A DNA stretch of 48,829 nucleotides. It comes from an uncultured Acidimicrobiales bacterium (lineage in GTDB: Bacteria; Actinomycetota; Acidimicrobiia; Acidimicrobiales; SHLQ01). The notes beneath the pieces were generated by a model that did not search any database, was not told the DNA's origin, and was given only the letters and a program-made list of their open reading frames with translations. The DNA lies in contig CALHTF010000050.1 of assembly GCA_938038815.1 (NCBI GenBank), forward strand, positions 1 through 48,829, read 5' to 3'. Each line of letters starts with the position of its first letter. The stretch's first letter is position 1. The translations under genes and the position numbers were made by a program. Shown one piece after another: positions 25,278-35,850 of the stretch.

Positions 25278-26192
25278 CTAGCGAATCACCGCTTGGAGCT
25301 CGGTGACCGTTGCGTCGATCTCGGCGGTGTCGCCGTTGAGTTCTTCCTGAAACACCGGCGCCGGGTTGGCGCTGGTTTCGAGATACACCGCATACCGCAC
25401 GACGGCTTCGATGAGGTACGTGCCGCCAGGAGTGTCTTCGTTGTTCGACGAGTACTGATAGCTGTAGCGAGCGCACTCGGGTCGCTGGCTATCGAGGTCG
25501 ACCTCGGGATCGAGCGGTGCGGGAAGGTCGGCGCACACGATGGTCGAGTCGGGTTGGCCATCGCCCATCTCGATAGTGATCTGGTTGGGCTCGGCCGACG
25601 CGGTGGCCCACAACGGCCCAGCGCTCGCCGTCACAGCATCGGGAGTGGGAAGGCCTGAATCGTTCGTGGCGTCGGGGCTGGCGGTGAACCAGGTCTCGAA
25701 ACCGACCACCAGCTTGTCGACCGGCGGCGACATGCCCAGCGTTGGTTCGGTGAACTCCAAGGCCCGGCGAGCAGCGAGGTCGACTTCGGGTTGGGTGGTG
25801 AGGCGCCCGCCATCGGGATCGTTGGGGTCGTACTGAACGGGCGCCGGGGTACCGAGCGTGAGTTCGCCGCTGCCGGTGAGCTCGCACCGCAACTCGTAGA
25901 AGCTGCCCTTGATGAGACCGTTGTTTGGATCGGCGCCGTTGCCGTCGGCCCAGATGAAGAACGAACACGAGTAACTCGGCAACGCCGAACCCGACGGCGG
26001 CCGCCCTCGACCCGCGTTCACCCGGATCGGTGTCTTGTACCCAACAAACGCCCCGCCGCCCGCTTCGTAACGTTCGACCTTCTTTGGTCCCGGATCCTTT
26101 GGTTCTTCACGGCCGATACCGGCTTCGGCGGCTTGGTGAGGGCTCAGTATCGCCAGGAGGGTCAAACAAGTCAGTGCCGTTAGGCGTCGCAA
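25278..26192 (-). CDS. Secreted protein of unknown function
   Basis: A 304-residue exported protein. With a TTG start at 26192 the first 24 residues are a clean signal peptide (MRRLTALTCLTLLAIL, then AEA), and GGAGG sits seven bases before. The same frame opens at 26216, also TTG, but lacks such a site. The mature part is rich in Asp, Pro and Thr, with conserved-looking stretches SYSCSFFIWADG (three aromatic residues) and CARYSYQYSS, and several Cys that may form disulfides. No enzymatic motif was recognised. It overlaps the end of the upstream lipoprotein gene by 13 bp, so the two are co-translated. Confidence 0.7.
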   Translation of the reverse strand: MRRLTALTCLTLLAILSPHQAAEAGIGREEPKDPGPKKVERYEAGGGAFVGYKTPIRVNAGRGRPPSGSALPSYSCSFFIWADGNGADPNNGLIKGSFYELRCELTGSGELTLGTPAPVQYDPNDPDGGRLTTQPEVDLAARRALEFTEPTLGMSPPVDKLVVGFETWFTASPDATNDSGLPTPDAVTASAGPLWATASAEPNQITIEMGDGQPDSTIVCADLPAPLDPEVDLDSQRPECARYSYQYSSNNEDTPGGTYLIEAVVRYAVYLETSANPAPVFQEELNGDTAEIDATVTELQAVIR

Positions 26193-26833
26193 TCTGGCAC
26201 CTCCTCGCGAACCCAAGATCGCTGGAGGTCGTTGAATTCCATTAGCCAGCCATCCGGGGTCTCGACGAGCGTGGTTGCCCAGAGCAACGAGTCCACTCCC
26301 GCGTTGTCCACGTCGCCCGTCGCGATGTTGAGCTTGAAGCTGTCGTCGATCATGCAGTCTGTGACCACCGCCGAACCGTCATCGGTGATTCCGACTAACT
26401 GTGGCTGGTGGCGATACACGCTGTTGTCTGGGAATGCTCCGACAAATCCATCTTCCAGAAGTTCACTACGAACTTCTAGAGCTCGTTCCAGCGACCTGCC
26501 CGTTCGAGCCTCGCTGATAAATGCCGGGTCTGCGGCGGGGTCGGCTGCCATTTGGAAGAACACTTCCCAGCCCGCCAGATACGCCTCGATGATTTCGGCT
26601 TCTAGGTCTTCGGGTGATTGTTCGGCGACCGTGGTGGCTGGGGGAGCGGTGGTGGTCGGTGCGGCGGTGGTGGGCACAACAGTGGTCGCGGCGGCGGCCG
26701 TGGTGGCCGGCTCGGCGGTTGCGGCTGGTCGTGCGTCGGGCGGGGCAGCGCTACCGCCACAGCCTGCCAGGAGCAGGGCAAACGCCAGAAACACCCCCGG
26801 TCGAGCCACAGAATGAAAATAACGGAAAAGCAT
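26180..26833 (-). CDS. Secreted lipoprotein with Thr/Ala/Pro linker, unknown function
   Basis: A 217-residue lipoprotein: hydrophobic signal and lipobox LLAGC with Cys at residue 25. Residues 28-72 are an Ala/Thr/Pro low-complexity linker. The globular C-terminal part (EIIEAYLAGWEVFFQMAADP..., VTDCMIDDSFKLN, WLMEFNDLQRSWV) resembles the NTF2-like folds often found on actinobacterial lipoproteins, with a conserved-looking Cys pair. Ligand unknown. It is divergent from the MFS gene (91 bp) and upstream of, and coupled to, the secreted protein. Confidence 0.7.
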   Translation of the reverse strand: MLFRYFHSVARPGVFLAFALLLAGCGGSAAPPDARPAATAEPATTAAAATTVVPTTAAPTTTAPPATTVAEQSPEDLEAEIIEAYLAGWEVFFQMAADPAADPAFISEARTGRSLERALEVRSELLEDGFVGAFPDNSVYRHQPQLVGITDDGSAVVTDCMIDDSFKLNIATGDVDNAGVDSLLWATTLVETPDGWLMEFNDLQRSWVREEVPDCDA

Positions 26834-26924
26834 TGAAATGTAAATCCTGGGCCGGGGAAGCGGATTGGCACGACCCTAGGCGAATGCTTCGGGAATCCCC
26901 TGCTAGCGTGCGCCAATCGAACCC

Positions 26925-28169
26925 ATGGCCTCTCTCGAATCTTCGTCCGAATCCCGGGCCGCCCATGGCGTTGGCCGGGCCGAATTCATCTGCATTGCTT
27001 CGTTGATCACGGCCACCATCGCCATGAGTATCGACGCCGTGCTCCCGGCGTTCGATGAGATCGAGGACGACTTCGGCCTGGTCGAGGGCGGCCTATCGGT
27101 CACGCTCACCATCACCGTGTTCTTCGCCGCCATCGGGATCGGCACGTTGTTCTGGGGGCCAATCGCCGACCGGTTTGGGCGCCGCCCCACCATGTTCGTC
27201 GCCCTCGGCGCGGTGTTTGCCGGAGCCATCGTGAGTTCGTTGGCCCCGACCTTTGAAATCTTCCTGCTCGGTCGGGTGCTGTGGGGGATGGCGGCCGCCG
27301 GCCCCCGCACGATTGTGATGGCGATAACCCGCGACAGCTACGAAGGCGACGACATGGCGCGCATCATGTCGCTGAGTCTCGCCGTGTTCTTGATCGTGCC
27401 CATCCTGGCGCCCGGCCTGGGCGAACTGTTGTTGCTGTTCGGGTCGTGGCGTTTCACGACCTTGGCGGCCGCCGCCCTGTCGGTGGTCGCCGCGCTGTGG
27501 TTCACCAGAATTTCTGAGACCCTCGATCCCGACGATGTCTTGCCGCTCGAGTTCGGCCGGGTGGGCCGAGCGGCCAAGGCGGTCGTTTCCAATCGGCGGA
27601 CCGCGCTGTTCACCCTGGCCACCATGATGTTCTACGGATCGTTCTTTCCGTGGCTCTCCAGCTCGCCGGCCATGTTCGACACCTATGGTCGCGAGACCCA
27701 GTTCGCCTTGTTCTTCGGAGGCAACGCCATCGTGATGGCGATCGTGGCGATCAGCGTCGAACGCCTGGTGCGTAGATTCGGTACCTATGCGGTCGCTCGA
27801 GCGCAGATCATCATCTTGATCGGTACCGCCAGCATGTACGTGGCCTTTGCGCTCGCCAGCGATGGGGTGCCGGGGTTTTGGGTGTGGTTCGTGTTGGTGT
27901 CGGTGCTCACCGGCCTAAACGCCGGCGGGTCGCCACTGCTGCAAACCATGGCGATGGAACCCATGGGGGCGATCGCCGGAACCGCGTCGTCGGTGACCGG
28001 AGCGATCGTGCTGCTGGGCGGCTCGATCCTTGGCTGGGTGGTCGATCAGGCCATCGACGACACCGTGACCGCCTTTGGTGTGGGGTTCCTTGGGTACACC
28101 TTGGTTGCCCTTCTGGCCACGGTTACCTTGCGGCCAACGGGCGATGCGGGCCGTACCGAAGCGGCCTAG
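26925..28169 (+). CDS. MFS exporter, Bcr/CflA-like
   Basis: A 414-residue, 12-helix transporter. The N-terminal half has the MFS motif A-like segment GPIADRFGRRP (near residues 79-89) and the AMSIDAVLPAFDEIEDDFG opening typical of Bcr/CflA drug:proton antiporters, which export antibiotics or metabolites. The second half contains YGRETQFALFFGGNAI. The C-terminal Thr/Arg tail is short. Substrate unknown. The start ATG has no strong purine-rich site. Just after its stop is tRNA-Thr. Confidence 0.9.
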   Translation: MASLESSSESRAAHGVGRAEFICIASLITATIAMSIDAVLPAFDEIEDDFGLVEGGLSVTLTITVFFAAIGIGTLFWGPIADRFGRRPTMFVALGAVFAGAIVSSLAPTFEIFLLGRVLWGMAAAGPRTIVMAITRDSYEGDDMARIMSLSLAVFLIVPILAPGLGELLLLFGSWRFTTLAAAALSVVAALWFTRISETLDPDDVLPLEFGRVGRAAKAVVSNRRTALFTLATMMFYGSFFPWLSSSPAMFDTYGRETQFALFFGGNAIVMAIVAISVERLVRRFGTYAVARAQIIILIGTASMYVAFALASDGVPGFWVWFVLVSVLTGLNAGGSPLLQTMAMEPMGAIAGTASSVTGAIVLLGGSILGWVVDQAIDDTVTAFGVGFLGYTLVALLATVTLRPTGDAGRTEAA

Positions 28170-28192
28170 GCCCCTATAGAATTACAGCTTCC

Positions 28193-28265
28193 GCCCGAGT
28201 AGCTCAGTTGGTAGAGCAACGGTCTTGTAAACCGTAGGTCAGGAGTTCAACTCTCCTCTCGGGCT
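28193..28265 (+). tRNA. tRNA-Thr (anticodon TGT)
   Basis: A 73-nt cloverleaf: acceptor GCCCGAG/CTCGGGC, anticodon stem ACGGT/ACCGT with loop CTTGTAA (anticodon TGT), T-stem AGGAG/CTCCT with loop TTCAACT. No encoded CCA. A TATAGAAT element lies about 10 bp upstream and may be its -10 promoter box. Confidence 0.95.
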
Positions 28266-28356
28266 CAAATTCTGCAGTGCCGCAGTTCCGCACCCCTCAT
28301 GGGCTAAATTTGTGAAGTAGTACCTGAGGCGAACCAGGCGAAAGGCCCTATTTCAT

Positions 28357-28617
28357 ATGTCCCTGACCGACCGAGAGCGCGCGATCCTCGATTTCGAGCG
28401 CACCTGGTGGACTCAGCCTGGTCCCAAAGAAACGGCGATTGAAGAACAGTTCGAACTGTCGACCACTCGCTACTACCAACTGCTCAATGACCTGCTCGAC
28501 ACCGACGAAGCGGTCGAATTCGACCCGCTTGTAGTTCGGCGTCTTCGCCGGCTGCGCGATCGTCGCCGCCGGGCCCGCGTAGAGACACCCCTCGTACAGG
28601 AGCCACCAGCCCAATGA
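28357..28617 (+). CDS. DUF3263-family protein
   Basis: An 86-residue protein. The first 60 residues (MSLTDRERAILDFERTWW, then EEQFELSTTRYYQLLNDLLD) form a helical DUF3263 unit, which looks like a helix-turn-helix DNA-binding fold and is largely restricted to actinobacteria. The end is very Arg-rich (RRLRRLRDRRRRAR), consistent with nucleic-acid contact. Its TGA overlaps the next ATG (ATGA), so translation is coupled to the LytR_C gene. Regulation of envelope genes is a guess only. Confidence 0.85.
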   Translation: MSLTDRERAILDFERTWWTQPGPKETAIEEQFELSTTRYYQLLNDLLDTDEAVEFDPLVVRRLRRLRDRRRRARVETPLVQEPPAQ

Positions 28618-29276
28618 CTTCTCCCGGACGCCACGCAGCAACCGACGGTTCGTTTTCCAAATCGGCCGGATCCGCACTCTTTCGTGGAGGCGGCCTCGTT
28701 GCCCTTGCGGTGTTGATCGGCCTCATCTTGTTGTACTGGGTGTACGACGACGACAACCAGGGTGGTTACACCGTAGGTGCCGGCGACTCGGCGGTTGTTG
28801 ACGGCGGTTCCAGCGATGGCACCGATGGCACCGGCGACGACGGCACCGACGTGAGCGAGACCTCGATCCCGCCCGAGGAAGACGCCAGCACGATCACCGT
28901 GCCGACCACCGTCGATGCGGGCGCCGCTGACGATGAAGATGCCGACGATGGCCCGAAGCCGCCCGAAGAAACCACGGCGCTCGCCGTGAACGGCGTCGGT
29001 ACCAAGGGACTCGCCGGCAAGCTCCAGGGCGAACTCAACACCCTGAACTACAAGACCGATGCAGCGAACCTTTCGGGTACCACCACCCCAACGGTCATTT
29101 ACTTCAAGGCCGGCTTTAAGCCGAACGCCCGGGCCATCGCTGACTCGCTCGGATGGCCCCCATCGGTCATCAAGAAGTTCCCGAACGACGGCAGTGTTGT
29201 GTTGTCGAACGACAACGCTCGTATCGATGCCGCCGACGTGATCTTGGTCATCGGCGCCGACGGTACCTACCAGTAG
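28614..29276 (+). CDS. LytR C-terminal-domain membrane protein
   Basis: A 220-residue bitopic protein. A cytoplasmic N-terminal 25 residues is followed by one membrane helix at about 27-45 (VALAVLIGLILLYWVY), an acidic Thr/Asp/Gly linker to about 120, then a LytR_C domain (LAVNGVGTKGLAGKLQGELN, then KAGFKPNARAIADSL, residues 125-220). LytR_C domains often sit on enzymes that attach polymers to peptidoglycan; here it is alone, so a cell-wall accessory function is likely. Coupled to DUF3263, a usual pairing in actinobacteria. Confidence 0.85.
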   Translation: MTSPGRHAATDGSFSKSAGSALFRGGGLVALAVLIGLILLYWVYDDDNQGGYTVGAGDSAVVDGGSSDGTDGTGDDGTDVSETSIPPEEDASTITVPTTVDAGAADDEDADDGPKPPEETTALAVNGVGTKGLAGKLQGELNTLNYKTDAANLSGTTTPTVIYFKAGFKPNARAIADSLGWPPSVIKKFPNDGSVVLSNDNARIDAADVILVIGADGTYQ

Positions 29277-29317
29277 GACTCTCCTAGCTGCGCCCGAGGG
29301 CGTACTATGTCGGCACT

Positions 29318-30313
29318 ATGAAGGTGCTCGTCGCAGCCGACAAATTCCGCGGCACCGTTTCGGGTGCTGAAGTAGGCGCCGCCGTCGCCGCGGCTGCCCG
29401 GTCGGTCGGGTGGCAGTCGACCAGCGCGCCAATGGCCGATGGCGGCGAGGGGCTACTCGACGTGCTCGGCGGCCCCAATCGCACCACCGTGGTTACCGGC
29501 CCACTCGGCGACCCGGTCGAGGCGCCCTGGCGATACGACCGCTCAACGGCGACGGCGGTCATCGAAATGGCGAAGGCCTCGGGCCTGATGCTGGTAGGCG
29601 CCGATCACAACGATCCGCTTGAAGCGACCACCGCCGGAACCGGCGAGTTGGTGTCGGCGGCGGTCGAACTGGGGGCGAAACGGATCATCGTCGGCGTTGG
29701 TGGCTCGGCCACCACCGATGGTGGGTTTGGCGCGTTGCGTGCGATGTACCCGCTGCCTCGGTTGCGAGGCGTGGAGATGGTTGTGGCGTGCGATGTGCGG
29801 ATTCCCTTCGTCGAGGCGGCCGCGATCTTCGGTCCGCAAAAGGGTGCCTCGCCCAAGCAAGTCGAGCTGCTCGAACGGCGGCTTCGTCGACTCGCCCAGG
29901 TGTATCTCGACGAGTACGGCGTCGATGTTGCGACCATGCCCAGAAGCGGGGCGGCGGGCGGCCTTGGTGGCGGACTCGCAGCAGCGGGGGCCCGCCTGGT
30001 CGACGGGTTTGAACTGGTGGCCGAAGAGGTCGATCTGTACACCCAGATCGAGCAAGCCGACTTGGTGATCACCGGTGAAGGGTTTCTCGATCAGCAGTCC
30101 TTTGAGGGCAAGGTGGTCGGCGGCGTGGTGGCCTACGCCGAAGACGCCGGGGTGCCGGTGGTGGCCATTGCCGGCCAGGTGTTCGACCAGACCCGCGACC
30201 GAGTCGAGGCCTACTCGTTGGTCGAGCAATTTGGCGAAGCCCGAGCGATGAACGACACGGCCGAGTGCATCACCGAAGTGGCCACCCAAATCTTGCAACA
30301 GCGTTCGGGCTGA
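29318..30313 (+). CDS. Glycerate kinase family protein
   Basis: A 331-residue protein starting MKVLVAADKFRGTVSGAEV, as in the GlxK/GarK family (glycerate 2-kinase; usual length 360-380), which makes 2-phosphoglycerate from glycerate and ATP in photorespiration-like or sugar-acid pathways. Other conserved blocks are PMADGGEG (residue about 38), GVGGSATTDGG near 127 and TGEGFLDQQSFEGKV near 253. It is about 40 residues shorter than E. coli GlxK. It lies alone after the LytR_C gene. Confidence 0.9.
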   Translation: MKVLVAADKFRGTVSGAEVGAAVAAAARSVGWQSTSAPMADGGEGLLDVLGGPNRTTVVTGPLGDPVEAPWRYDRSTATAVIEMAKASGLMLVGADHNDPLEATTAGTGELVSAAVELGAKRIIVGVGGSATTDGGFGALRAMYPLPRLRGVEMVVACDVRIPFVEAAAIFGPQKGASPKQVELLERRLRRLAQVYLDEYGVDVATMPRSGAAGGLGGGLAAAGARLVDGFELVAEEVDLYTQIEQADLVITGEGFLDQQSFEGKVVGGVVAYAEDAGVPVVAIAGQVFDQTRDRVEAYSLVEQFGEARAMNDTAECITEVATQILQQRSG

Positions 30314-30456
30314 CACCCTCGCCAGGTGACGCCCCAATTTGAGGGTTTGGCGACGAAAACGCCGTGCGTCCTATGCCATCGGGACATTCGACCCTTTTGC
30401 TGCCGATTGGGCCTATTCGGGTCAAGATACGCCGGTGATGGGTCGAACAAATACCC

Positions 30457-30839
30457 ATGCTGCACATTGCTCTCGCCGATGCCGACCACGCCGTCCGGAC
30501 TTACACCCGGGTTGTGTTGGCCGATGCTGGTTACCGGGTAAGTGTTGCATCGACCGCGTCGGAAGCGCTCGAGATTCTAGCCGGTTCACGCGGTGGTCCG
30601 GTCGACGTGTTTGTTACCGACGATCAGCTCCGCGTAGGAAGCGGAGTCGACGCCTACGAAGAAGCGGTTTCTGCCGACTGGACCCGCCACACAGGCCTGA
30701 TTATCTGCTCGAGCAACGACCTCGCTGCCGCGGAGGCGGAACTGCGCGGCCTCCAGGTGTCGGCGCAGGTCACTCGGCCGTGCACCCCAGAAGTCTTGCT
30801 GGCGGCCGTTGAGGCTGCAGCCAGCGCTTCGGCCAGCCG

Positions 30840-30843
<4 letters not shown>
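30457..30843 (+). CDS. Receiver-like domain protein (single domain)
   Basis: A 128-residue protein with a CheY-like pattern: an acidic element ADADHAV near residue 7-13, and phosphoacceptor region VDVFVTDDQL (Asp in TDD, about residue 50). The C-terminal RPCTPE has Arg where the invariant Lys is expected, so normal phosphorelay chemistry is questionable. There is no output domain and no histidine kinase nearby. Its stop interleaves with the MarR stop (30840-30843). It may be an orphan or degenerate receiver. Confidence 0.65.
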
Positions 30844-33060
<2,217 letters not shown>

Positions 33061-33086
33061 GTCGCTCCATCGCGTAGGGTTGCTCC

Positions 33087-33887
33087 GTGCGCCAAGGTCG
33101 CTCCGAGCAGTTCCTCACCTATCGCTACGCCGACGGCGAGCTCACCCGCGCGCCCGACCAGCTGATCGTTGAAGAGCCGATGTCGATCCAGCTCGACGGG
33201 GTCGAAGTGGCGACCACTATGCGAACCCCAGGCCACGACTTCGAGTTGGCTGCCGGGTTCCTGCATTCGGAGGGGCTGCTGGCCGGCGCGCCGATTCAGA
33301 CGGTTCGGTACTGCGCAACGGGCTCGGCGGTGACCACCGAATTCAACGTGGTGACCGTCGATACCGGCGGTGTGGCCCCCGTTCCGACCGTGCGCTTGCA
33401 GGTCACCAACTCGTCGTGCGGGTTGTGTGGCTCACAGACCCTTGAAGAGCTCACGTCACGTCTCAATCGGATGGAGGGCGCCAACCGTTTTCCGCTCGAT
33501 GTTCTGGCGTCGGCTCCCGACCTGGTGCGCGAGTTACAACCGCTCTTCGGATCGACCGGGTCGGTTCACGCCGCCGCCGTGGTCCACGCAGACGGAAGTG
33601 TGGGCGAAGTTCGCGAAGACATTGGCCGCCACAACGCGGTCGACAAGGTTGTGGGGCGTCTGCTGCTCGATGGGCAACTGCCCGCAACCGACCACGCTTT
33701 GTTCGTGAGCGGCCGGGCATCGTTTGAGATGGTGCAAAAGGCGTGGGCGGCCGGTTTTGGTGCGGTGGTCGCCGTGAGCGCACCCTCGGCCCTCGCCGTC
33801 GACACCGCACGGGCCGCCGGGCTGATGTTGGCCGGGTTCGCTCGCAACGGGGCGATGAATATCTACTCGCCCACCGAACTGAAGTAG
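33087..33887 (+). CDS. fdhD: FdhD-type sulfurtransferase for formate dehydrogenase maturation
   Basis: Transfers sulfur from a cysteine desulfurase to the molybdenum cofactor of formate dehydrogenases. The 266-residue protein contains the typical SSCGLCG loop with two Cys near residue 112, the DIGRHNAVDKVVG block (residues 178-190) and the SGRASFEMVQKA motif. The start is GTG 33087. No formate dehydrogenase subunit is in the window, so it acts in trans or on another enzyme. It is 26 bp downstream of groEL, on the same strand. Confidence 0.92.
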   Translation: MRQGRSEQFLTYRYADGELTRAPDQLIVEEPMSIQLDGVEVATTMRTPGHDFELAAGFLHSEGLLAGAPIQTVRYCATGSAVTTEFNVVTVDTGGVAPVPTVRLQVTNSSCGLCGSQTLEELTSRLNRMEGANRFPLDVLASAPDLVRELQPLFGSTGSVHAAAVVHADGSVGEVREDIGRHNAVDKVVGRLLLDGQLPATDHALFVSGRASFEMVQKAWAAGFGAVVAVSAPSALAVDTARAAGLMLAGFARNGAMNIYSPTELK

Positions 33888-33915
33888 CCGCCCGGTGCTG
33901 GCCTAACCTTCGGAG

Positions 33916-34593
33916 ATGGCTGATCCGGTTATTTCTTCTGAAGGTTTGGGTGTTCTGCACCTGTTCTGCACGGGCGCACAAACCGCCGACTGGGGCGCGA
34001 TCGCCGAGGCGGTCACCAAGGCCGAGGCCGACGAGGTGCAGGTCATTCCGGTCGCCATGTTGGGTCACAAGGCCGACGTGGCGTTCATGGTCCTCGCTGC
34101 CGACTGGTGGAAGCTTCGCGACCTTCAGACCGCGCTGCTCGCCGCCGGGCTGACCCTTTCCGACTCGTACGTTTCGATGACCGAGATCAGCGAATACGCC
34201 GCCGGTGTCCCCGAAGAGATGCGTAACATGCGGCTCTACCCGGAACTGCCGCCGGGAGATAAGCCCGCTTGGTGCTTCTACCCAATGTCGAAGCGCCGCA
34301 ACCCTGGCCAGAACTGGTTCACCACCTCGTTCGAAGAGCGCAAAGAGATGATGTACGGCCACGGAAAATCGGGTCGTGAGTTCAAGGGGCGGATCCTCCA
34401 GGTGATCACCGGTTCGACCGGGGTCGACGATTACGAATGGGGCGTCACCCTCTTTGGGCAGTTCCCCGACGATCTGAAAGAGGTCGTGTACACGATGCGA
34501 TTCGATGAGGCGTCGGCCGAGTACGCCGAGTTCGGACCGTTCTACACCGGCATCGTCAGCACGGTGAGCGAGTTGGCCGAGCGGGTTGGTTAA
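33916..34593 (+). CDS. hemQ: Coproheme decarboxylase HemQ/ChdC (chlorite-dismutase fold)
   Basis: Last step of the coproporphyrin-dependent haem pathway of Gram-positive bacteria: oxidative decarboxylation of coproheme to haem b. The 225-residue protein has the FYPMSKRR motif with the catalytic Tyr (near residue 118), the proximal His in MYGHGKSGREF (residue about 149), and the WGVTLFGQFPDDLKEVVYTMRFDEAS ending split over several elements. Actinobacterial, not proteobacterial, in type. The next gene's GTG lies one base after its stop. Confidence 0.92.
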   Translation: MADPVISSEGLGVLHLFCTGAQTADWGAIAEAVTKAEADEVQVIPVAMLGHKADVAFMVLAADWWKLRDLQTALLAAGLTLSDSYVSMTEISEYAAGVPEEMRNMRLYPELPPGDKPAWCFYPMSKRRNPGQNWFTTSFEERKEMMYGHGKSGREFKGRILQVITGSTGVDDYEWGVTLFGQFPDDLKEVVYTMRFDEASAEYAEFGPFYTGIVSTVSELAERVG

Positions 34594-34594
34594 C

Positions 34595-35611
34595 GTGCCG
34601 GGCACTTCGGCCATCGTGCTCGGAGTATCCGACCTGAATGCCAGCACCGACTTCTTTGTCGCCAACGGTTTCCGGGTCACGTCGCTCATCCCGGCCGACG
34701 ACCCGCAGGCCACCACCCTTGAGGGTCACGGTCTGACGATTCGCCTCGACCGGTCGGTAACGCCCACGGGTGGTCGGATCGAGATCGGCGCGGTGGTCGA
34801 TGGCGGCACCTCACCCGACGGCGTAGAGGTGGTGGCGGTCTTGGCCACCGACGGTCACCAGTTGCCCGACCTTGTCCCCGAAGTCGTGGTGACCCATCCG
34901 GGCGATGGTTGGGGCGAAGGTCGGGCCGCGATGTTGTACCGCGACCTGATTCCCGGCCGGCAGGGTGGGCGTTTCATTGCGTCGCACATCAAGATCCCCA
35001 ATGGCGGACCGGTGCCCGACTCGGTGCACTACCACCGGATCCGTTTCCAGATGCTTTATTGCTACAAGGGCTGGGTGCGGGTGCTGTACGAAGACCAAGG
35101 CGAGTCGTTTGTGCTCGAACCGGGCGATGCGGTGCTGCAACCACCCGAGATCCGCCATCAGGTTCTCGAAAGTTCCGATGGGTTTGAGATCATCGAAATT
35201 GGTTGCCCGGCCGAACACGACACGTTCTTCGATCACGAACTCGAACTGCCAACCGCGACCGTCGATCCAGCGAGAGACTTTGGCGGTCAGCGCTTTGTCC
35301 ACCACGTGGCTGCCGCGGCGGTCTGGGCGCCGGCTGCGGCGGGTGCCGAACGGCGCGACCTCGGTATCGGCGCCGCCACCGTCGGACTCGCCGAGGCGGC
35401 CGTGGTTCGACTCGATGGTTCGGCCCCGGTCGACCTTGGCCACGATGGCGAATTCTCCTTCAGTTTCGTCCTAGATGGCTCGCTCGCCGCCCACATTGAC
35501 GGCCACCAACATCAACTCGAAGCGGGCGCAGCCATCACCATCCCCGCCGGCGTATCCGCCCAGCTAACCCCCTCCGGATCCGCCGATCTCCTCCAGATCA
35601 CCCTCCCCTGA
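34595..35611 (+). CDS. VOC-like plus cupin fusion protein
   Basis: A 338-residue protein. Residues 1-66 resemble half of a glyoxalase/VOC domain (SDLNASTDFFVANGFRVTSL). Residues 130-205 are a cupin with metal-type His residues (H145, H147, H188; Gln 152 at the usual Glu position), and the last 100 residues make a second cupin-like barrel (VVRLDGSAPV, FSFVLDGSLAAHIDGHQH) without an obvious metal site. The combination is unusual and its reaction is unknown. The GTG at 34595, one base after the hemQ stop, is used; an alternative TTG overlaps hemQ. Its TGA is the first base triplet of the repeat at 35609. Confidence 0.7.
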   Translation: MPGTSAIVLGVSDLNASTDFFVANGFRVTSLIPADDPQATTLEGHGLTIRLDRSVTPTGGRIEIGAVVDGGTSPDGVEVVAVLATDGHQLPDLVPEVVVTHPGDGWGEGRAAMLYRDLIPGRQGGRFIASHIKIPNGGPVPDSVHYHRIRFQMLYCYKGWVRVLYEDQGESFVLEPGDAVLQPPEIRHQVLESSDGFEIIEIGCPAEHDTFFDHELELPTATVDPARDFGGQRFVHHVAAAAVWAPAAAGAERRDLGIGAATVGLAEAAVVRLDGSAPVDLGHDGEFSFSFVLDGSLAAHIDGHQHQLEAGAAITIPAGVSAQLTPSGSADLLQITLP

Positions 35612-35814
35612 CTCAGAGTCATGGTGCAGTGTCCCGTGACTCTGAGTCATGGTGCAGAGTTGCGAGGAGTTGCTGGGGATAACTGGCCAGCTCGGTGCGT
35701 TTGGTGCACCAGATCGCGCGGTGAGTGACGAAATGACTCAGAGTCATGGTGCATTGTCCCGTGACTCTGAGTCATGGTGCAGTGTCCCGTGACTCTGAGT
35801 CAGGGTCTTTATCG
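35609..35814. repeat. Palindromic repeat locus B: five copies of a 28-bp unit
   Basis: Copies start at 35609, 35637, 35734, 35762 and 35790. Each holds the palindrome TGACTCWGAGTCA and most continue TGGTGCAGTGTCCCG. The first copy begins in the stop codon of the VOC-cupin gene. A 69-bp unrelated spacer separates a pair from a triplet. The last copy diverges into GGGTCTTTAT. The core is shared with 24122-24200, so this is a dispersed family. No gene is visible in the 239-bp gap. Confidence 0.85.
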
Positions 35815-35850
35815 TGGGTGGGGTGTTGGGTGGTCTGACAGACTGGGGGT

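Noticed and set aside
35609..35814. Possible CRISPR array
   Set aside because: Repeats are 28 bp but abut each other with no unique spacers, apart from one 69-bp insert, and no cas gene is present.
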